Shown: positions 35,269 to 48,367, counted from the first letter of the stretch. The stretch is DNA of 64,000 nt from Datisca glomerata (GCA_003255025.1 QANY01000011.1:1203667-1267666); one strand, 5' to 3'. A program made the numbers and translations. Notes: generated by a model from the letters alone, not told the origin.

Positions 35269-36184
35269 ATGGACAACCTTGTTACTGCTTTACTAGTTCT
35301 CAAGAAATTGAGTGGTGATAGTTTCGTACGTTGAAAATTAAATATGAACTTAACGTTAATTTGCAAGAACCATAAGTTCCTTCTTATTGAGGAATGTCCT
35401 GAAGAGCCCGCTGTTAATGCTCCTAAAAATGTTAGGGACATATGATGCTTGGATCATATCAAACAACAAGGCGAAGTGCTACATGCTTGTGAGCATGAAT
35501 TATGTTCTGAGAACCAAGCATGAAAGTATGGAGATTGCCTATGAGATTATAGAATCTCTACAAAGTCGTCATGAGACCACGAGAAGCTATATGACACCTA
35601 AGATGAGAAAGTGTACTTATGTGTGAGAACATGTTTTGAACATGATCAACATAATGCACGAGATAGAAGTACATGGGGTGACCATTGATGAGCGGACTCA
35701 AGTTAAGCATTATACTTTAGTCGCTCACACCAGTTTTTTCTGCGTTCATGGCCAACTATGTTATGAACAAGTTACAATTCAACATGACCAATTGTTGAAT
35801 GAACTACAGACTTTTGAGTCACTCAACCTTAGAGTGACCAAAGAGAGCGAGGTAAATGTTGTTGAGCAAAAGCCTTCTTCCATTGTTAAAAGTAACATGA
35901 GGAAGAAGATCAATGGTAAGCGCAAAGGTAAGAACAATAAAGGGATGAAATCCAAGACATCGCCAAAAGCCAAGAATAACAAGAAAGACAACAAGTCCAA
36001 GGGAAAATATTTTCACTGTGGGGTTGAAGGTCATTGGAAGAGAAACTGTAACAAGTATCTCTCCAAGCTGAAAAAGAAAGGTAAATATGATTTACTTATC
36101 CTTGAAACTTGTTTAGTGGAATATGATTTTTCATTTTGGATACTTGATTTAGGAGTCACTAATCATGTATGTTCTTCTTTGTAG
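35269..36184 (+). pseudogene. Copia copy 3 gag and protease start
   Basis: ATG at 35269 opens with MDNLVTALLVLKKLSGDSF and meets a stop after 21 codons (TGA at 35332). The gag core follows in shifted frames: IEECPEEPAVNAP, EIIESLQ, EHVLNMINIMHEIEVHG, LLNELQTFESL. A Lys-rich stretch and a zinc knuckle at about 36006-36050 read YFHCGVEGHWKRNC, where the first Cys of C-X2-C is Tyr. The next motif is LDLGVTNHVC, with the protease active site DSGA changed to DLGV. The frame ends at TAG 36182-36184. Both catalytic and nucleic-acid-binding functions are therefore damaged. Confidence 0.85.
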
Positions 36185-39100
36185 ATGCTTGATTCATCAA
36201 GGAAGTTGGTTGATAACAAGGTCATTTTGAGAGTTAGTAGTGGTGCATTCCTGTCACCTAAAGTATTAGGGATAGTCCGTTTACTTTTTGGATATAATTA
36301 TTTAGTTTTGAACGATGTTCATTATATTCTTGGATTTTCGAGAAATTTGAATTCTCTTTCATTTTTGCAAGAACAATTATTCGAAGTTTCTTTTATTAAT
36401 AAAGAGTTTATTATTTCAAATAATGGATTCGATATTTGTCATGAAAAAATTACAAACGGACTGTATAAACTTAAACCTATTGAAGGAGCGTTACATAATT
36501 CTGAATTATTAAAAGTAATAAAACCTAAAAGTAACAAACGACAAAAAGTTTCTCACAATGATTATAACACATATATTTGGTATCTTAGCTTGGGACATAT
36601 TAATCTAGATAGATTAAATATGTTAACAGAACATGGTGCTTTGAGAGAATTAAATGTTGGAACTCTTCCTGTTTATGAATCATGTCTAGAGGGTAAAATG
36701 ACCAAGAGATCTTTCACAGGAAAGGGCCAAAGAGCAAAGGAACCACTTGACCTAGTACGTAGTGATGTCTGTGGACCGCTCACTGTACAAGCTAGAGGTT
36801 GGTATGAGTATTTTGTCACTTTTATTGACGATTACTCAAGATATAGTTATACTTACCTAATGCAAATAAAGTCTGAAACTTTTGAAAGTTTAAAAACTTT
36901 AAAGCTGAAACTGAAAAGCAACTAGGTAAATCATTTAAAACCCTTCGATCCGATCGAGGTGGTGAATACTTGGATTTAGAATTCAAGGATTATTTGCTGG
37001 AGTGTGGAATCCTATCCCAACTCACAGCACCTGGAACACCACATCAAAATGGTGTTGCAGAGAGGAGAAATCGAACCTTATTGGATATGGTTAAGTAGAT
37101 ATTAAGCTATACATCATTGTCACTTACATTTTGGGGATATGCACTACACACGATAACTTACATTTTGAATGTAATGCCCTCTAAGTTTGTAAGCAAGACA
37201 CCTTCAGAGTTATGGAATGGCTCCAAACTAAGTTTTCTTCATTTCCGTATATGGGGGTGTCTAGCTCACGTTCTTAGACCGAATACCAGAAAGTTAGACT
37301 CAAAATATGAGGTATATATTCGTAGACTATGCTCTAGAGACTAGAGGTGGGTCATTTTATAGCCACAAGGATCAAAATGTGTTTGTGTCGACAAATGCAA
37401 CCTTCCTTGAAGATGACTATATGTAAAACTACAAACCTCGTAGCAAAGAAGTTCTCGAGGAATTAACGGTTGATGAGATCAGACCACCTTCAATTTCTAT
37501 TGATAAACGACAAACCAGAGAAATCATAGTTCCTACAAAGGAAACTCTGGTGCAACGTCGTAGTGGGAGGGTTATGAGACAACAATTCGCTACGAACTAG
37601 AAGCACATGTCCTAGTATCAGACATTGATAAAGACAATCCATTATCTTAAGATGAAGCAATGGATGTTCCTGAAAAGAAGAAATGGCAAGAAGCCATGAA
37701 CTATGAAATGGAATCTATGTAGTTTAATTTCGTCTGGGAACTTGTAGATCCACCTGAAGATGTCATGCCTTTTATATGTAAATGGATCTTCAAGAAGAAA
37801 AGAGGTGCGGATGGAAAAGTAGAGACTTTCAAGATACGGTTAATAGCCAAGGGCTATACACAAAGGGAGGGATTCGATTATGAAGAGACATTCTCTCATG
37901 TGGTCATACTGAAATCCATTCACATCCTCTTGTCCATAGCCGCTAGTTTTGACTATAAGATATGGCAGATAGATGTCAAGACAGTTTTTTTTAATGGTTC
38001 TCTTAAAGAAAGCATCTATATGATGCAACTAAAAGGGTTCGTACAAAAGGGTCAAGATAAAAAAGTATGCAAGTTGTTTAAATCCATTTACGGATTAAAA
38101 CAAGCATCTAGATTTTGGAATCTTACATTTGATGAGATTATAAAGTCTTATGGCATCAAGCAAAATGTTGATGAAGTCTGTGTTTATAAATACATTAAAG
38201 ATAAGATAATAGTTTTCTTAATTCTTTATGTTGATGATATTATACTCATTGGAAATAATATAGAAACTCTACCAAAGGTAAAGAAGTGGTTAGTTGAGAA
38301 ATTCAAAATGAAAGATTTGGGAGAAGCGAGCTATGTTCTGGGCATCCAAAACCTAAGGGATAGAAAGAACACATTCTCAGGCATTTTATATTGATAAGGT
38401 ACTGGAAAGATTCTTTATGGAGAATTTCAAGAAATGTCAACTACCGACCAGACATGGAATTATCCTCTTCAAGGAACAATGTCCTTAGACACCTCAGGAG
38501 AAAGAGGATATGGGAAAGGTTCCTTATGCTTCAACAGTTGGAAGTCTCATGTATGTCATGTTGTGTATGAGACTGGACATCTGTTATGCAGTAGGAATTA
38601 TCAGTCGTTATCAATCGAATTCAGGTTTGGAACACTGGATTGCAATAGAGCACATTCTCAAATATCTTAGGAGAACGAAAAACTATATGCTTGTTTATTC
38701 AGGTGGAGACCTAAACCCCACTAAATATACTGATTATGATTTTCATTCAGATGGAAGCAGTCAAAAGTCGATATATGGATCAGTATTCACCCTAGGTGGA
38801 GGAGCTGTAGTCTGGAGAAGTATTAAACGATCCAGCATCGCAGATTCCACTATGGAAGGTGAATATATAGCGACTTGTGAAGCTGCGAAAGAAGTAGTGT
38901 GACTCAGAAAGTTCTATATTGATCTAAAAGTATTCAAGATATGGACAAGTCACTGATCCTGTATTGTGACAATAGTGGGGCGGTAGCGAATTCCAAGAAA
39001 ACGAGGAGTCAAAAAAGGGGCAAGGAGATAGAGAGGAAATATCATCTTGTGAGAGAAATCGTGCATGGAGGGGATGTGACTGTTATGAAGATAGCGTTGG

Positions 39101-39201
39101 AACATAACCTGGCTGATTCTTTTACAAAGACACTTCATGCGAAATCATTTGAAGGTCACGTGCGTACCGTGAGATTGAGAGAAATACCACATTTACTTTA
39201 G
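36185..39201 (+). pseudogene. Copia copy 3 pol: integrase, reverse transcriptase, RNase H
   Basis: The open blocks are 36185-36925, 37117-37344, 37765-38394, 38510-38902 and 38941-39201. Block 1 has LGHINLDRLNMLTEHG (pre-integrase) and then the integrase core (RSDVCGPLTV, FIDDYSRYSYTYLM). The core continues after a frameshift as SDRGGEYL and PHQNGVAERRNRTLL. Block 3 is reverse transcriptase, with ARLIAKGYTQ-like RLIAKGYTQREGFDYEETF, the YVDD box at 38227-38238 and EKFKMKDLGEASYVLGIQ. The last blocks are RNase H (STMEGEYIATCEA, LYCDNSGAV). Four to six frameshifts or stops separate them. This is the best-kept pol in the window, but it is not translatable as one protein. Confidence 0.9.
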
Positions 39202-39202
39202 G

Positions 39203-39215
39203 ACAAGTGGGAGAT
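39203..39215 (+). other. Polypurine tract of copia copy 3
   Basis: The purine-rich run ACAAGTGGGAGA directly precedes the 3' LTR start TGTTGGGGG. Confidence 0.6.
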
Positions 39216-41255
39216 TGTTGGGGGTTATGCCATCAAATCATGTGTATTGACATTTTGATATGAAATTTAATAAAGATTATATTTTTCTTATAATTGTTCT
39301 TTTAAATTATTGTTGAATAATTTATATAAATATTTAAAAATTCAATATTCAGTAATGAGACTATGATCTTGTATTAGTACAAGAGGATTAAAATCATAGA
39401 TAATGAATAAAATTATCAGCAACATATTAAAGTATTAAATCTTTAATGAATAGTTGTTAGTACGGTTCACTAAGCATTATGAATGCATATGATCTAGATC
39501 CAGATCATTGATATGGATAGACATCTTAGTGAAGATACTTTATATAATGAGATTATATATGACTGGACCGATGTGAATTAATATCTTCATCAACATGTCG
39601 TTTATAATAAAGATTTAATAACATCAATTCGATGATCATATGTAGATCAGTCTAAATCTTGAGTAGTCATGAGTTCTTGTACATGTCTACTAAATCTTTT
39701 GATTCACACGTTAAGCTTTGTTTGTAAAACAGGCTAGTGACTTTTATTTTGGAGATCCAGTGAAATGGATGGCTGGGAACATGATCTTACAAGATTTAGA
39801 ATCCAATCCTAACAGATTGTATATTGGTTCGTTTAAGGATTAAAATGTAAATAGAAGGGTAAAATAGTAATTTTGACCGGTTCTAATTTACGAACCAATA
39901 ATTGGATGATAGAATTACATGAACTGGTTATATCAGTGGACTACACGAGAATACTCTGTACATACAATCTATAATTTTTAAGAGTGCAACTCCATATTTA
40001 TAGTGGAGTAATCATAGAATTAAGAAATAAGATTATTTAATTAAAAGTTTAATTACTAATCTGATTTATTGGAGTTTAGGATTATATGTCCATGGTTTTC
40101 AAGTCACCTCTGTACTACGCAGTCTAGGGTGTGAATATTTTAGGACATGAGAAAATGACTAACTTACAAATGAACTTTTATTCTAGGGCAAGTACATAAT
40201 TATAAGATAATTATGTGTGATTAAATAATTAATAATTAAATAATTAAATAATTTATATATATTAATATAATTTTCGAAATTAATATATATAAATAATTAT
40301 CGATTTTTTTTAATTATCGATAAGTGAGACAAAATATTTAATTTATGAAATTAAATAATTAAATTATTATTAGATAATAATTTGGATCAACTAAATCTGT
40401 TATTTGTGAAATAACAAATAATTTAGTTTATAGAGATAATCAGATATGTTAATTTTGAATTAACAAATATCTAAATATTTAATCTGATTAAAATAAATAT
40501 TTAATACGTAGTAATTGTCACGTGTCAATCGCTGATTGTGTGTTAGAAATTGACATGGACTACTATAGTGACATGTGACACTACAGTAGTGGATGTGCAA
40601 CACTGTAGTATCACATAGCACTACAGTGGTGCCGTGAGGCACTGTGCTGCCTCACGGCACACTACAGTGTCATGTGGCACTACAGTTGTGTATCATTTAT
40701 ATAGTGGGTTTTATTGGAGTAATTTGAAATTAAATATTATTTTTAATTTTTAATTATTTCTAAATATTTTATACGCCGTTATCAAGAGAAATATACAGAT
40801 ATTATTTCGATTGCCTAAGATAATGAATGAGTTCAATCAATAAGTTAAGTTGAGAGAATCAGTTCATCAATTAAGGGTTAAAAGAAGAACACAATTCTCA
40901 ATGAGTGATTTTTCCACGATTAAGAGTCAATCAAAATCTCAAAAAGAATCATCATCAGGTTCTTTTAGAGAATCATCACAAAAATATTTTTCAGTAAAAT
41001 CTCTAGATCTCATGTGTTGATCTCAGAGTCTGCTGATCGTTGGAACGATTTTGTGGGAACGGAGAATCGATTGTTTTCGCGAGGACGCTTGATTTAGGCT
41101 ACAAGAGATATATGATTTATAACCTTGTATGTTGTTAATTTAATATATAATATATAATGGATCCTGACTGATTGAAAAGAATTTACAATAAAAAGTTTTT
41201 TTTTGTTATCGTAGCGTCACACGCTTCTGTCGCACACGCGCCGCGACAACCAACA
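39216..41255 (+). repeat. 3' LTR of copia copy 3
   Basis: Starts TGTTGGGGGTTATGCC and ends CCAACA, so the terminal hexamers TGTTGG and CCAACA are perfect inverse repeats. Length is about 2.04 kb. The part beyond 40690 has no counterpart in the other three LTR copies of the window. The palindromic minisatellite resumes immediately after. Confidence 0.8.
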
Positions 41256-41850
41256 AATCTACTTGGTATGAGCAAGTAGATTTCGACGATTCATAATTTT
41301 GAAATCAAAATCAACTTGGTCAAACCGAGTAGATTTTATAATCTACTTGCTCGCAGCAAGTAGACTTTACGATATCAGACAATTTAAAAGATTGAAGGCA
41401 AAATCTATTTGCCTTGAACAAGTAGATTTTATAATTCTGGATAATTCAAAACATGGAAGGAAAATCTACTTGCTCTGAGCAAGTAGATTTTATAATCTAC
41501 TTGATTTGAGCAAGTAGATTTTACAATCTACTTGATCTCAGTAAGTAGATTTTACGATTCTAAACAATTCAAAAAATTGAAGGAAAAATCCACTTACTTT
41601 GAGATTTTATGATTTTGGACAGTTTAAAATGTTGAAGGAAAAATCCACTTGCTCATAGCAAGTAGATTTTACAATTATGGACAATTCAAAATATTGAAGG
41701 CAAAATATATTTATTCTAAGTAAGTAGCTCTTTTTTTCTACCTGCTCAAAGAACAATTAGTTTTGTCTTTAGATTCAAGATAAATAAACTAAAAGGTGTA
41801 TTGGCAAAAGAAAACTTACATTAAGAAAATCTACTTGCTAATAAAGATAT
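41256..41850. repeat. Right part of the palindromic minisatellite
   Basis: About nine units, including the perfect 31-bp palindrome at 41461-41491. Some palindromes are back to back (41461-41555) and others are separated by the spacer GACAATTCAAAATATTGAAGG. Copies decay towards 41850. The first unit completes the one cut at 32784. Confidence 0.85.
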
Positions 41851-44183
41851 ATCTTTCAATTTTAACAATCAACTATACTTTTTTTTAATATAATTAACTT
41901 TTCAAAATCATTCTAATAGATTTTTACTTAATAAATAATTTTTTTTTCATCGATGTCTTAAAATAATCAACTCAGTTTTCAACCAATATACTATAACATT
42001 CTATTTATGCAACAATCAGATGCAAAATCTGTCAATGCTCAACAGGCCTAGTCTTTCAGTCATTTCCTTTTGAAATTGCTTCTACAAGATCCTCTTCTTG
42101 AAGCTTATAAAGATAGAGATATTAGTTAAAAGAAACGAAGTCTAGAATTCCTATGTGTAGTTTTAAGCACTCTTTTGGCAAAACCTACAAAGTTTAGAAT
42201 TATAGATCCTGGACCTAAGATTTTTGTTGTTCAAAAAATGCAATGATGTCAATAATAACTCTCTTTATGTTCTCGCTCAACCATGGTACTCACAATTTTC
42301 AAACAAAAACAAACACTTGAGAAGACTCATTATTTGATTCGAGTTAATCACAGTTTTAGGATCGACACTAACTAAATCAAAATCACAAATAACAGTCACC
42401 CATATGATGAAAATATAAAATAAACCAATGAAATTTCTAAAAAAGAAGAAATGTTTTGAACGCCTAAAAAAATTGTTTAGGCCTTTTATCAAACAGTTAG
42501 TATGTAATTTATATTTTCATCATTTTCATAATAATTTGAGCATAATGAATAAGCTGAAATGTTGCTCTTCGGGCGGCCGTCAATGCATGCCAACAATGAT
42601 CAAATTGCTATGCTACATTTTCAGAAATTCCAATGAACTAACATAAATATGTAACATACAATGAACATTCAAAAATTCATAATTTACTTAAAATACAATC
42701 CATTCCACACTTGGATTAATTTCTAACACATGAATTTAATTATAAAACTTCTAAGTGTACTCAACATAGATATAGTCTTACTTAAATCATACAACACAAA
42801 AATCTGGATCAAGAATAAACCAAACTCCATAAATCGAGTCCCACGGTTTCTTCTTCTATCCTTACCTACTTATTTCCTACTTCAAAATCCACATGCAACC
42901 AATGATTCATTAACAACTCTTTACACTAGCAAGAGTAATCAAGATTAAATACAAATCTTAGTCCAAATTGGCTACTCAAAATAACTCAAATCTAAGAATT
43001 AGCATTTCTTGAATTAACAAACATCAATAGACAACATCAAATAATCAAATCCATTTCGTAGTTAAGTTAATAACTAAGAAACAGTTCTCATAGGTGATCA
43101 ATTTCACCTAATATCCAACAATTAAACCAAAAGCTAAATTTTTTTGAGGTTATTAATTAGTTACCCAGACCAATTCTATCACAATAAGATAAAGTAAAAT
43201 ATATTTCATTATAGTTTTCAATAATAACAACGTAGGTCTAAAGAATCCTGATTTTCTTACTCCAACAAACATGCAAAGAGTAAAACAAAATGAAAAAATT
43301 GTAGGAATGTCATGCCGTACGACTTGCCCTCCTCTTCCTACTTGCCCTCCTCTTCCTTGGTCAATAAACAAAATCAAAACAAGCATTTCAAAAACAAAGG
43401 CCACAATTTAACAAAATTGAAGTAGAAAATTTACCTGATTTAGAGTAAGTCTGAAGATTTTTACTGAGAGAGAGAACACATGAGTTGGAAGTGTACCAAA
43501 GAGTTACCATTGAGAAAGAGAGAGCACGGGAGGTGATGAGAGAGATTAAAAGATAAGAAAGCTAAGAAGAAAAATGAGGGGTTGAAGGATTTCTGACGGT
43601 TTGACTTTTGAACGAATAAAAAGAAAAGATTCTTCTTCGGGTGTTCGGACTTATTTTCTAAGGATGAGTATATAGGAATTTTCCAAGCTCAAAAAGTTCC
43701 AATCTCAAAAAAATGATCCTTAGCCTTTTTATCCAAAATGAGTTTTTATTGGATCATTTATTCAAAAAGAAAACCCTCCCTTTTTAATAAAAAATATTTT
43801 TACACAGAAACCGTTAAAATCTATTTTTAGAATCTAATAAACCATATTATTTTTATCCTAAACGTAGAAAATCTCTTAAAAACCTGTTTAATCTCTAAAA
43901 TTTGAAATATAATCATATAAATAATATTGTGTTTCGATAGTCAATTATTTAGTTTTACAACATGTTTTTATATACTACATACGAAAATGTTTCTCATTTG
44001 AATTGTCACATTCATTTCCAATAATATGATCCAGAGAAGCCTACCCCTTCATTTCTCATTCCGGTACAAATACCGGATTACGTTCATAATCTCAGAACGA
44101 ACCACGATCCTGATAACATTGAATAAGACTATGCTTCATCTGTAAGAATAATGCATCATTCCTTACAAATTCTAAGTATTATG
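41851..44183. other. AT-rich intergenic stretch downstream of the ALDH gene
   Basis: No gene recognised. CTTGCCCTCCTCTTCC is present twice in tandem at 43325-43360. GAGAGA-rich sequence lies at 43468-43540. Confidence 0.4.
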
Positions 44184-44189
44184 TTTATT
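44184..44189 (-). terminator. Poly(A) signal of the ALDH gene
   Basis: AATAAA on the minus strand, 37 bases after the stop codon. This is the only perfect copy that I noted close to the gene end. Confidence 0.45.
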
Positions 44190-44225
44190 GATCCCACTGG
44201 AGAAATGAAAGAACAAATATAGAAT

Positions 44226-47200
44226 CTAAAGCCATGCTGGACTCTTCAAGGGAGTAACAACAGCCTTCACTTGAAGGTAATTGCTAAGGCTGTAAATTCC
44301 TTTTTCTCTGCCTTGACCACTCATCTTATACCCACCAAAAGGAATGGCAGCATCAAATACATCAAAACAGTTCACCCATACCGTCCCAACTCGCAGTGCT
44401 CGGGTCAGGGTGTTAGCTGTATCAATGTCCCGTGTGAAGACCCCCGCAGCAAGTCCATATCGAGTATTATTCGCCCTTTGAACTACATCGTCAAGCTCTC
44501 TGCAATTACCAAATACTTTGGTTACAACAAGGTACGTAGAAACCCAACAAAGCAATACGTTCAGTGAAAGTTTTGCTTACTTGAACTTCAATATGGACTG
44601 AACAGGACCAAAGATCTCTTCTTTTGCTATCAACATGTCATCCTAACATAAAATAAGAAATTATATGTAAGATACGTATACCTGTGCTCAATTGCAATCC
44701 ATGTTCAACTGGGTAACACATACTTGGACGTTTGAGAAAACTGTGGGTTTGATGTAATAGCCCTTGGAGCCAAACCTTTCTCCTCCGGTTTCAAGGGTAG
44801 CTCCACTTTCAACTCCAGATCTTATGTACTTCATGATCTTCCCAAATTGTTCCGAATCGATCTGAATCATTCCAGTAAGAAATAATTGAGATCATATATA
44901 GATAGCTTGCTGTCATGAAAGATAACGAAGCTAGACATTATACAATTTTTGGTTACGTGCAACTTCTTTTCTTTTTTACAATTTATACATTTTGCGTTGT
45001 TTAGATGCCCCGGGATGGGATAGCTTAAAAATATTTTGACTATAAATATATATCATTCTGGCTGTTAGTATAAACATACAACTCAACTATATGTATATGT
45101 ACGGCAGCTTCTGTTTTCAGTAATGTGTATTGAGTCATTCCTGACATACCTGAGGACCTTGTTCAATACCACCCTTGAATGGATCACCAACAACTCGTCT
45201 TATTGCGCGTGCCTTTGCTTTCTCGAGAAACTCATCGTATACACTTTCATGAACGTAAGTCCGAGAACCAGCACAGCAGCATTGTCCCTGTGAAAACGAA
45301 GATACCATGATGAATAAAAGTTCTTATTTCATTTTCTTAGGATATGTTTGTCACAGCAACAATTTCCCTCACATACCTGATTAAAGAATACAGCAAAGTG
45401 TGCCTGCTCAACAGCAGTATCAATATCAGCATCCTTGCATATGATGAAAGGGGATTTTCCCCCAAGCTCCAGAGTAACTGGCTTAAGATTGCTTTTAGCT
45501 GCCAATCCAAGAACAACTTTTCCGGTGTCTGTTGATCCAGTAAAAGCAAGCTGAAAAAAAATGACAGAATAATTACTATGAGAAGATCTCGCTTTGAATC
45601 CATAGCATCTTCCCTATACAATGCTAGTTACTCTGCTACTCTATCTTGTATAAACTTCAAAGATCCAAAGCTTAATTTGGAACTCAACCTACCAAACAAA
45701 ATTGCAGACAGTATTTAAAGTCGCCATATGATGATAACTAAACTATCTGTTTATGTTATCTTTCAAACATGTCAATAATGTCCTTCTGATTAAAAAGGTA
45801 AATAACGATGAAATGAACATACTAAAGTCATCCAATAATATAGTTGTTGTTATAAGCTGCAATTCGATCAACTTAGACACGCCGAAAAATGAAATCACAA
45901 ATATCAGTCGAGATATATACAGAAGGGTAGGTCCAAAAATAAGATTACGCATTGAAGATCTACTGAACTTCGTTAGAGAAGATAATGCGTTGATCTATGA
46001 ATATGTTTCCTTCAATTAAGTTACAGAAATTGCCCCCACGGTCGTACATTACCTTATCGACCTCCATATGACTGGCAAGAGCAGCACCAGCAGTTGGTCC
46101 AAAACCAGAAACCACATTCAGAACACCAGGAGGAAGTCCGGCCTGTTATAAAATTATAGTCAAATTGCATGCTAAAAAGATTGTTTAAGGTTTTTTAAGG
46201 AGCAGTTTCCAATCTACACTTTTAATAAAAAATTTGTTTGGACCTTGGAAAATAAGAGGGAAAGGAAAAAAACTACAGATGATTGTATTTCCAATATTTA
46301 GTGTTATTGGAAAACAGAGACAAAAATAATCGTATGAATAATTTCACTACTATGATAATTTACTTCCCTTTTATTCTCATTTCTCTATTCATCATATATT
46401 TCTATCTTCAAACACAGTCTAATTACCTCAAGAAATAACTTTGCTGCAAATAGAGCAGATAATGGTGTCTGCTCAGCTGTTTTAAGAACAACAGTGTTCC
46501 CACATGCCAATGCTGGCCCAACCTTCCAAGAAAACATGAGAAGAGGAAAGTTCCAAGGTATAATCTGACCCGCAACACCAATTGGTTCGTGCAAAGTCTG
46601 CACATGATACTGACCATCAGCTGGAACGGTCAGACCATGGATTTTATCCGCCCAACCTGAGGTTAGAATTAAGTGAGAAATGGCATGAAAAACATTTATA
46701 TAAAAGACATTCCAAATGCTTAAAATATCATACCAGACATTCCAAATGCTTAAAATATCATACCAGACATTCCAAATGCTTAAAATATCATACCAGCATA
46801 ATACCGCATCAAACGCACAACCATTGGAACCTCAACTTGAGCAACTTGTTCATATGGTTTCCCGGTATCCCAAGTTTCAAGGGTTGCCATTTCATCATTG
46901 TGTTTTTCAAGCAAATCAGCAAAACGTAAAAGTGTCCGGGATCTCTCCTGCAGAGATGTTCTTTATTAGTCTACGAGAGACACTTCAAGTTAAGAAGGAA
47001 AATCATTGAATGCAGAGACGAAAGTGATATAGTTACATAAGCAGACATCCTAGGCCATGGTCCTTCATCAAACGCCTTCCGAGCAGCAGAAACTGCTCTA
47101 TTAATGTCTTCACTATCTCCCTCGGAAACATGAGCAATGACATCTCCTGTCCTAGGATCCAATGTTGAAAACGTTTTCCCTGAACCCACAATAATCAAGA

Positions 47201-48367
47201 AAACCGGTGAATGCTTGTTTGCATCGTTCGAATAGCAATATACAATATTATGCTTCGTTCACCTGATGCTGAATCCACAAACTGTCCATTAATTAACAGC
47301 TGATTATAATTAATTTGTAAAGATGGACTGACTGGGTCTTCAATGGCAGCAGCAGTGCTATAATTACCAATCGCTCTGCAAACGTAAGGACTTCTCCCAG
47401 TACCTGATGATCAATAATTCAAGCATCAATTATGATTAATTGATACAATAAACCTTTTGAAGTAACAAACCAACCCAGGAATGAAATATAAATTTTAAAA
47501 TAAGAAAAGGTATTCGTTTCAAATTGAGTAAAAAAAAAGTTGAAATAGAACATAATTTGAAGATTGTTAAATCATCTTCCCTATATTTAAGGAAAAAAAA
47601 GTATTTATATTCAACATTTCCGCTTCCTTAGTGGGGGCAAGGGCATTACGATGGCTACACTTCCAAAGAGAAAATTACGCACATGTCGAAAAAAATATTT
47701 CTATTCAACATTTTGACTTCTTGTATCGTAGCTCCAAGACCAAACTTAGCCATTACATCCCCTATGAGCATGCAAAAAGGTAAGGTTCAATGGAAGCAAA
47801 CTTCATACCAAAATGCAAAGCTCTGACTACCTCCAAAGCATCGGAATTGATCACTAAATATTTAAGTAAAAGAGAAAAGATAACAACTTTACTCTTCAAA
47901 CTTGTTGAATCTGATTAACTATTCCAAATCAAATTATTCCTGAATGAGTTTCCCCTGGAACTGTGATTAGAAAATTTTAGGAAACTAGATTCAAGAAAGA
48001 AGTTAAAGGCGTGCTTTTCTGTTAACAATTGAGTAGTTCCCGTCTATTTCGGAAAAGGTCAACGAACTAAACTGGACTACAGCAGCAACCCTTCAGCAAA
48101 GTCCGAAGTAGATAATATTATTAGTAGTTTCTGCTCTAAAATCCATCGTTTTCTGAGGAACCAAACAGAATCGGCAAAGGGTCCAAAACCCAATCTCAAA
48201 GTCAAAGAAATCAGATTCTGATCCAAATTTAAGTTTAAAATAACAAAAACCTTCATCCACAAAATAAACAGAGTCGAAAACAGAGACAATCCATTACCTT
48301 TAGAATACAGAGCAGAAGAAGAAGCAAAAGAACGAGATAAGAGCGACGAAATCCTCCTAGCCGCCAT
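44226..48367 (-). CDS. ALDH2B: Mitochondrial aldehyde dehydrogenase, ALDH2B type (11 exons)
   Basis: Oxidises aldehydes such as acetaldehyde to acids with NAD+ in the mitochondrial matrix. Exons, first to last: 48298-48367, 47263-47403, 47037-47179, 46794-46947, 46427-46656, 46053-46142, 45377-45550, 45150-45287, 44724-44861, 44581-44642, 44226-44499. All introns are GT-AG. The joined frame has 538 codons including the stop, giving 537 residues, the usual length. The N-terminus [14 protein letters not shown] is Arg/Ser-rich without acidic residues, a mitochondrial targeting peptide. Catalytic residues are present: Asn205 (PWNFP), Lys228, Glu304 (LELGGKSP), Cys338 (GQCCCAGSR) and Glu435 (EIFGP). 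The C-terminus is [12 protein letters not shown]. One oddity: Asp284 replaces Glu in the cofactor motif, giving STDTGK. Intron 1 is the longest at 894 bp. Family assignment is firm; which ALDH2B paralogue it is cannot be told. Confidence 0.95.
46706..46795. repeat. Perfect 3 x 30 bp repeat spanning the exon 4 / intron 4 boundary of ALDH
   Basis: Three identical 30-bp units abut without a gap. On the gene strand each unit starts TG|GTATGATATTTTAAGC, so each contains a copy of the 5' splice site. The first copy overlaps the real exon end by two bases (TG). Confidence 0.95.

Larger units (their letters stand above)
32785..41255 (+). mobile_element. Ty1/copia copy 3, nearly full length
   Basis: The order is 5' LTR (32785-), leader, gag, protease, integrase, reverse transcriptase, RNase H, purine tract and 3' LTR (39216-41255). 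Copia elements encode integrase before reverse transcriptase, as seen here. The flanks share AATC and both belong to the same palindromic array, so the insertion limits are clear. Stops and frameshifts in gag and pol, and clear divergence between the two LTRs, show an old, inactive copy. The first two LTR bases are AG instead of TG. Confidence 0.85.

Noticed and set aside
32527..41850. Regularly spaced palindromes resembling a CRISPR array
   Set aside because: Plant nuclear DNA; spacers are themselves copies of one sequence, and there are no cas genes.
42277..43404. Several short frames on both strands downstream of ALDH
   Set aside because: AT-rich chance frames; none has a recognisable domain or splice pattern.
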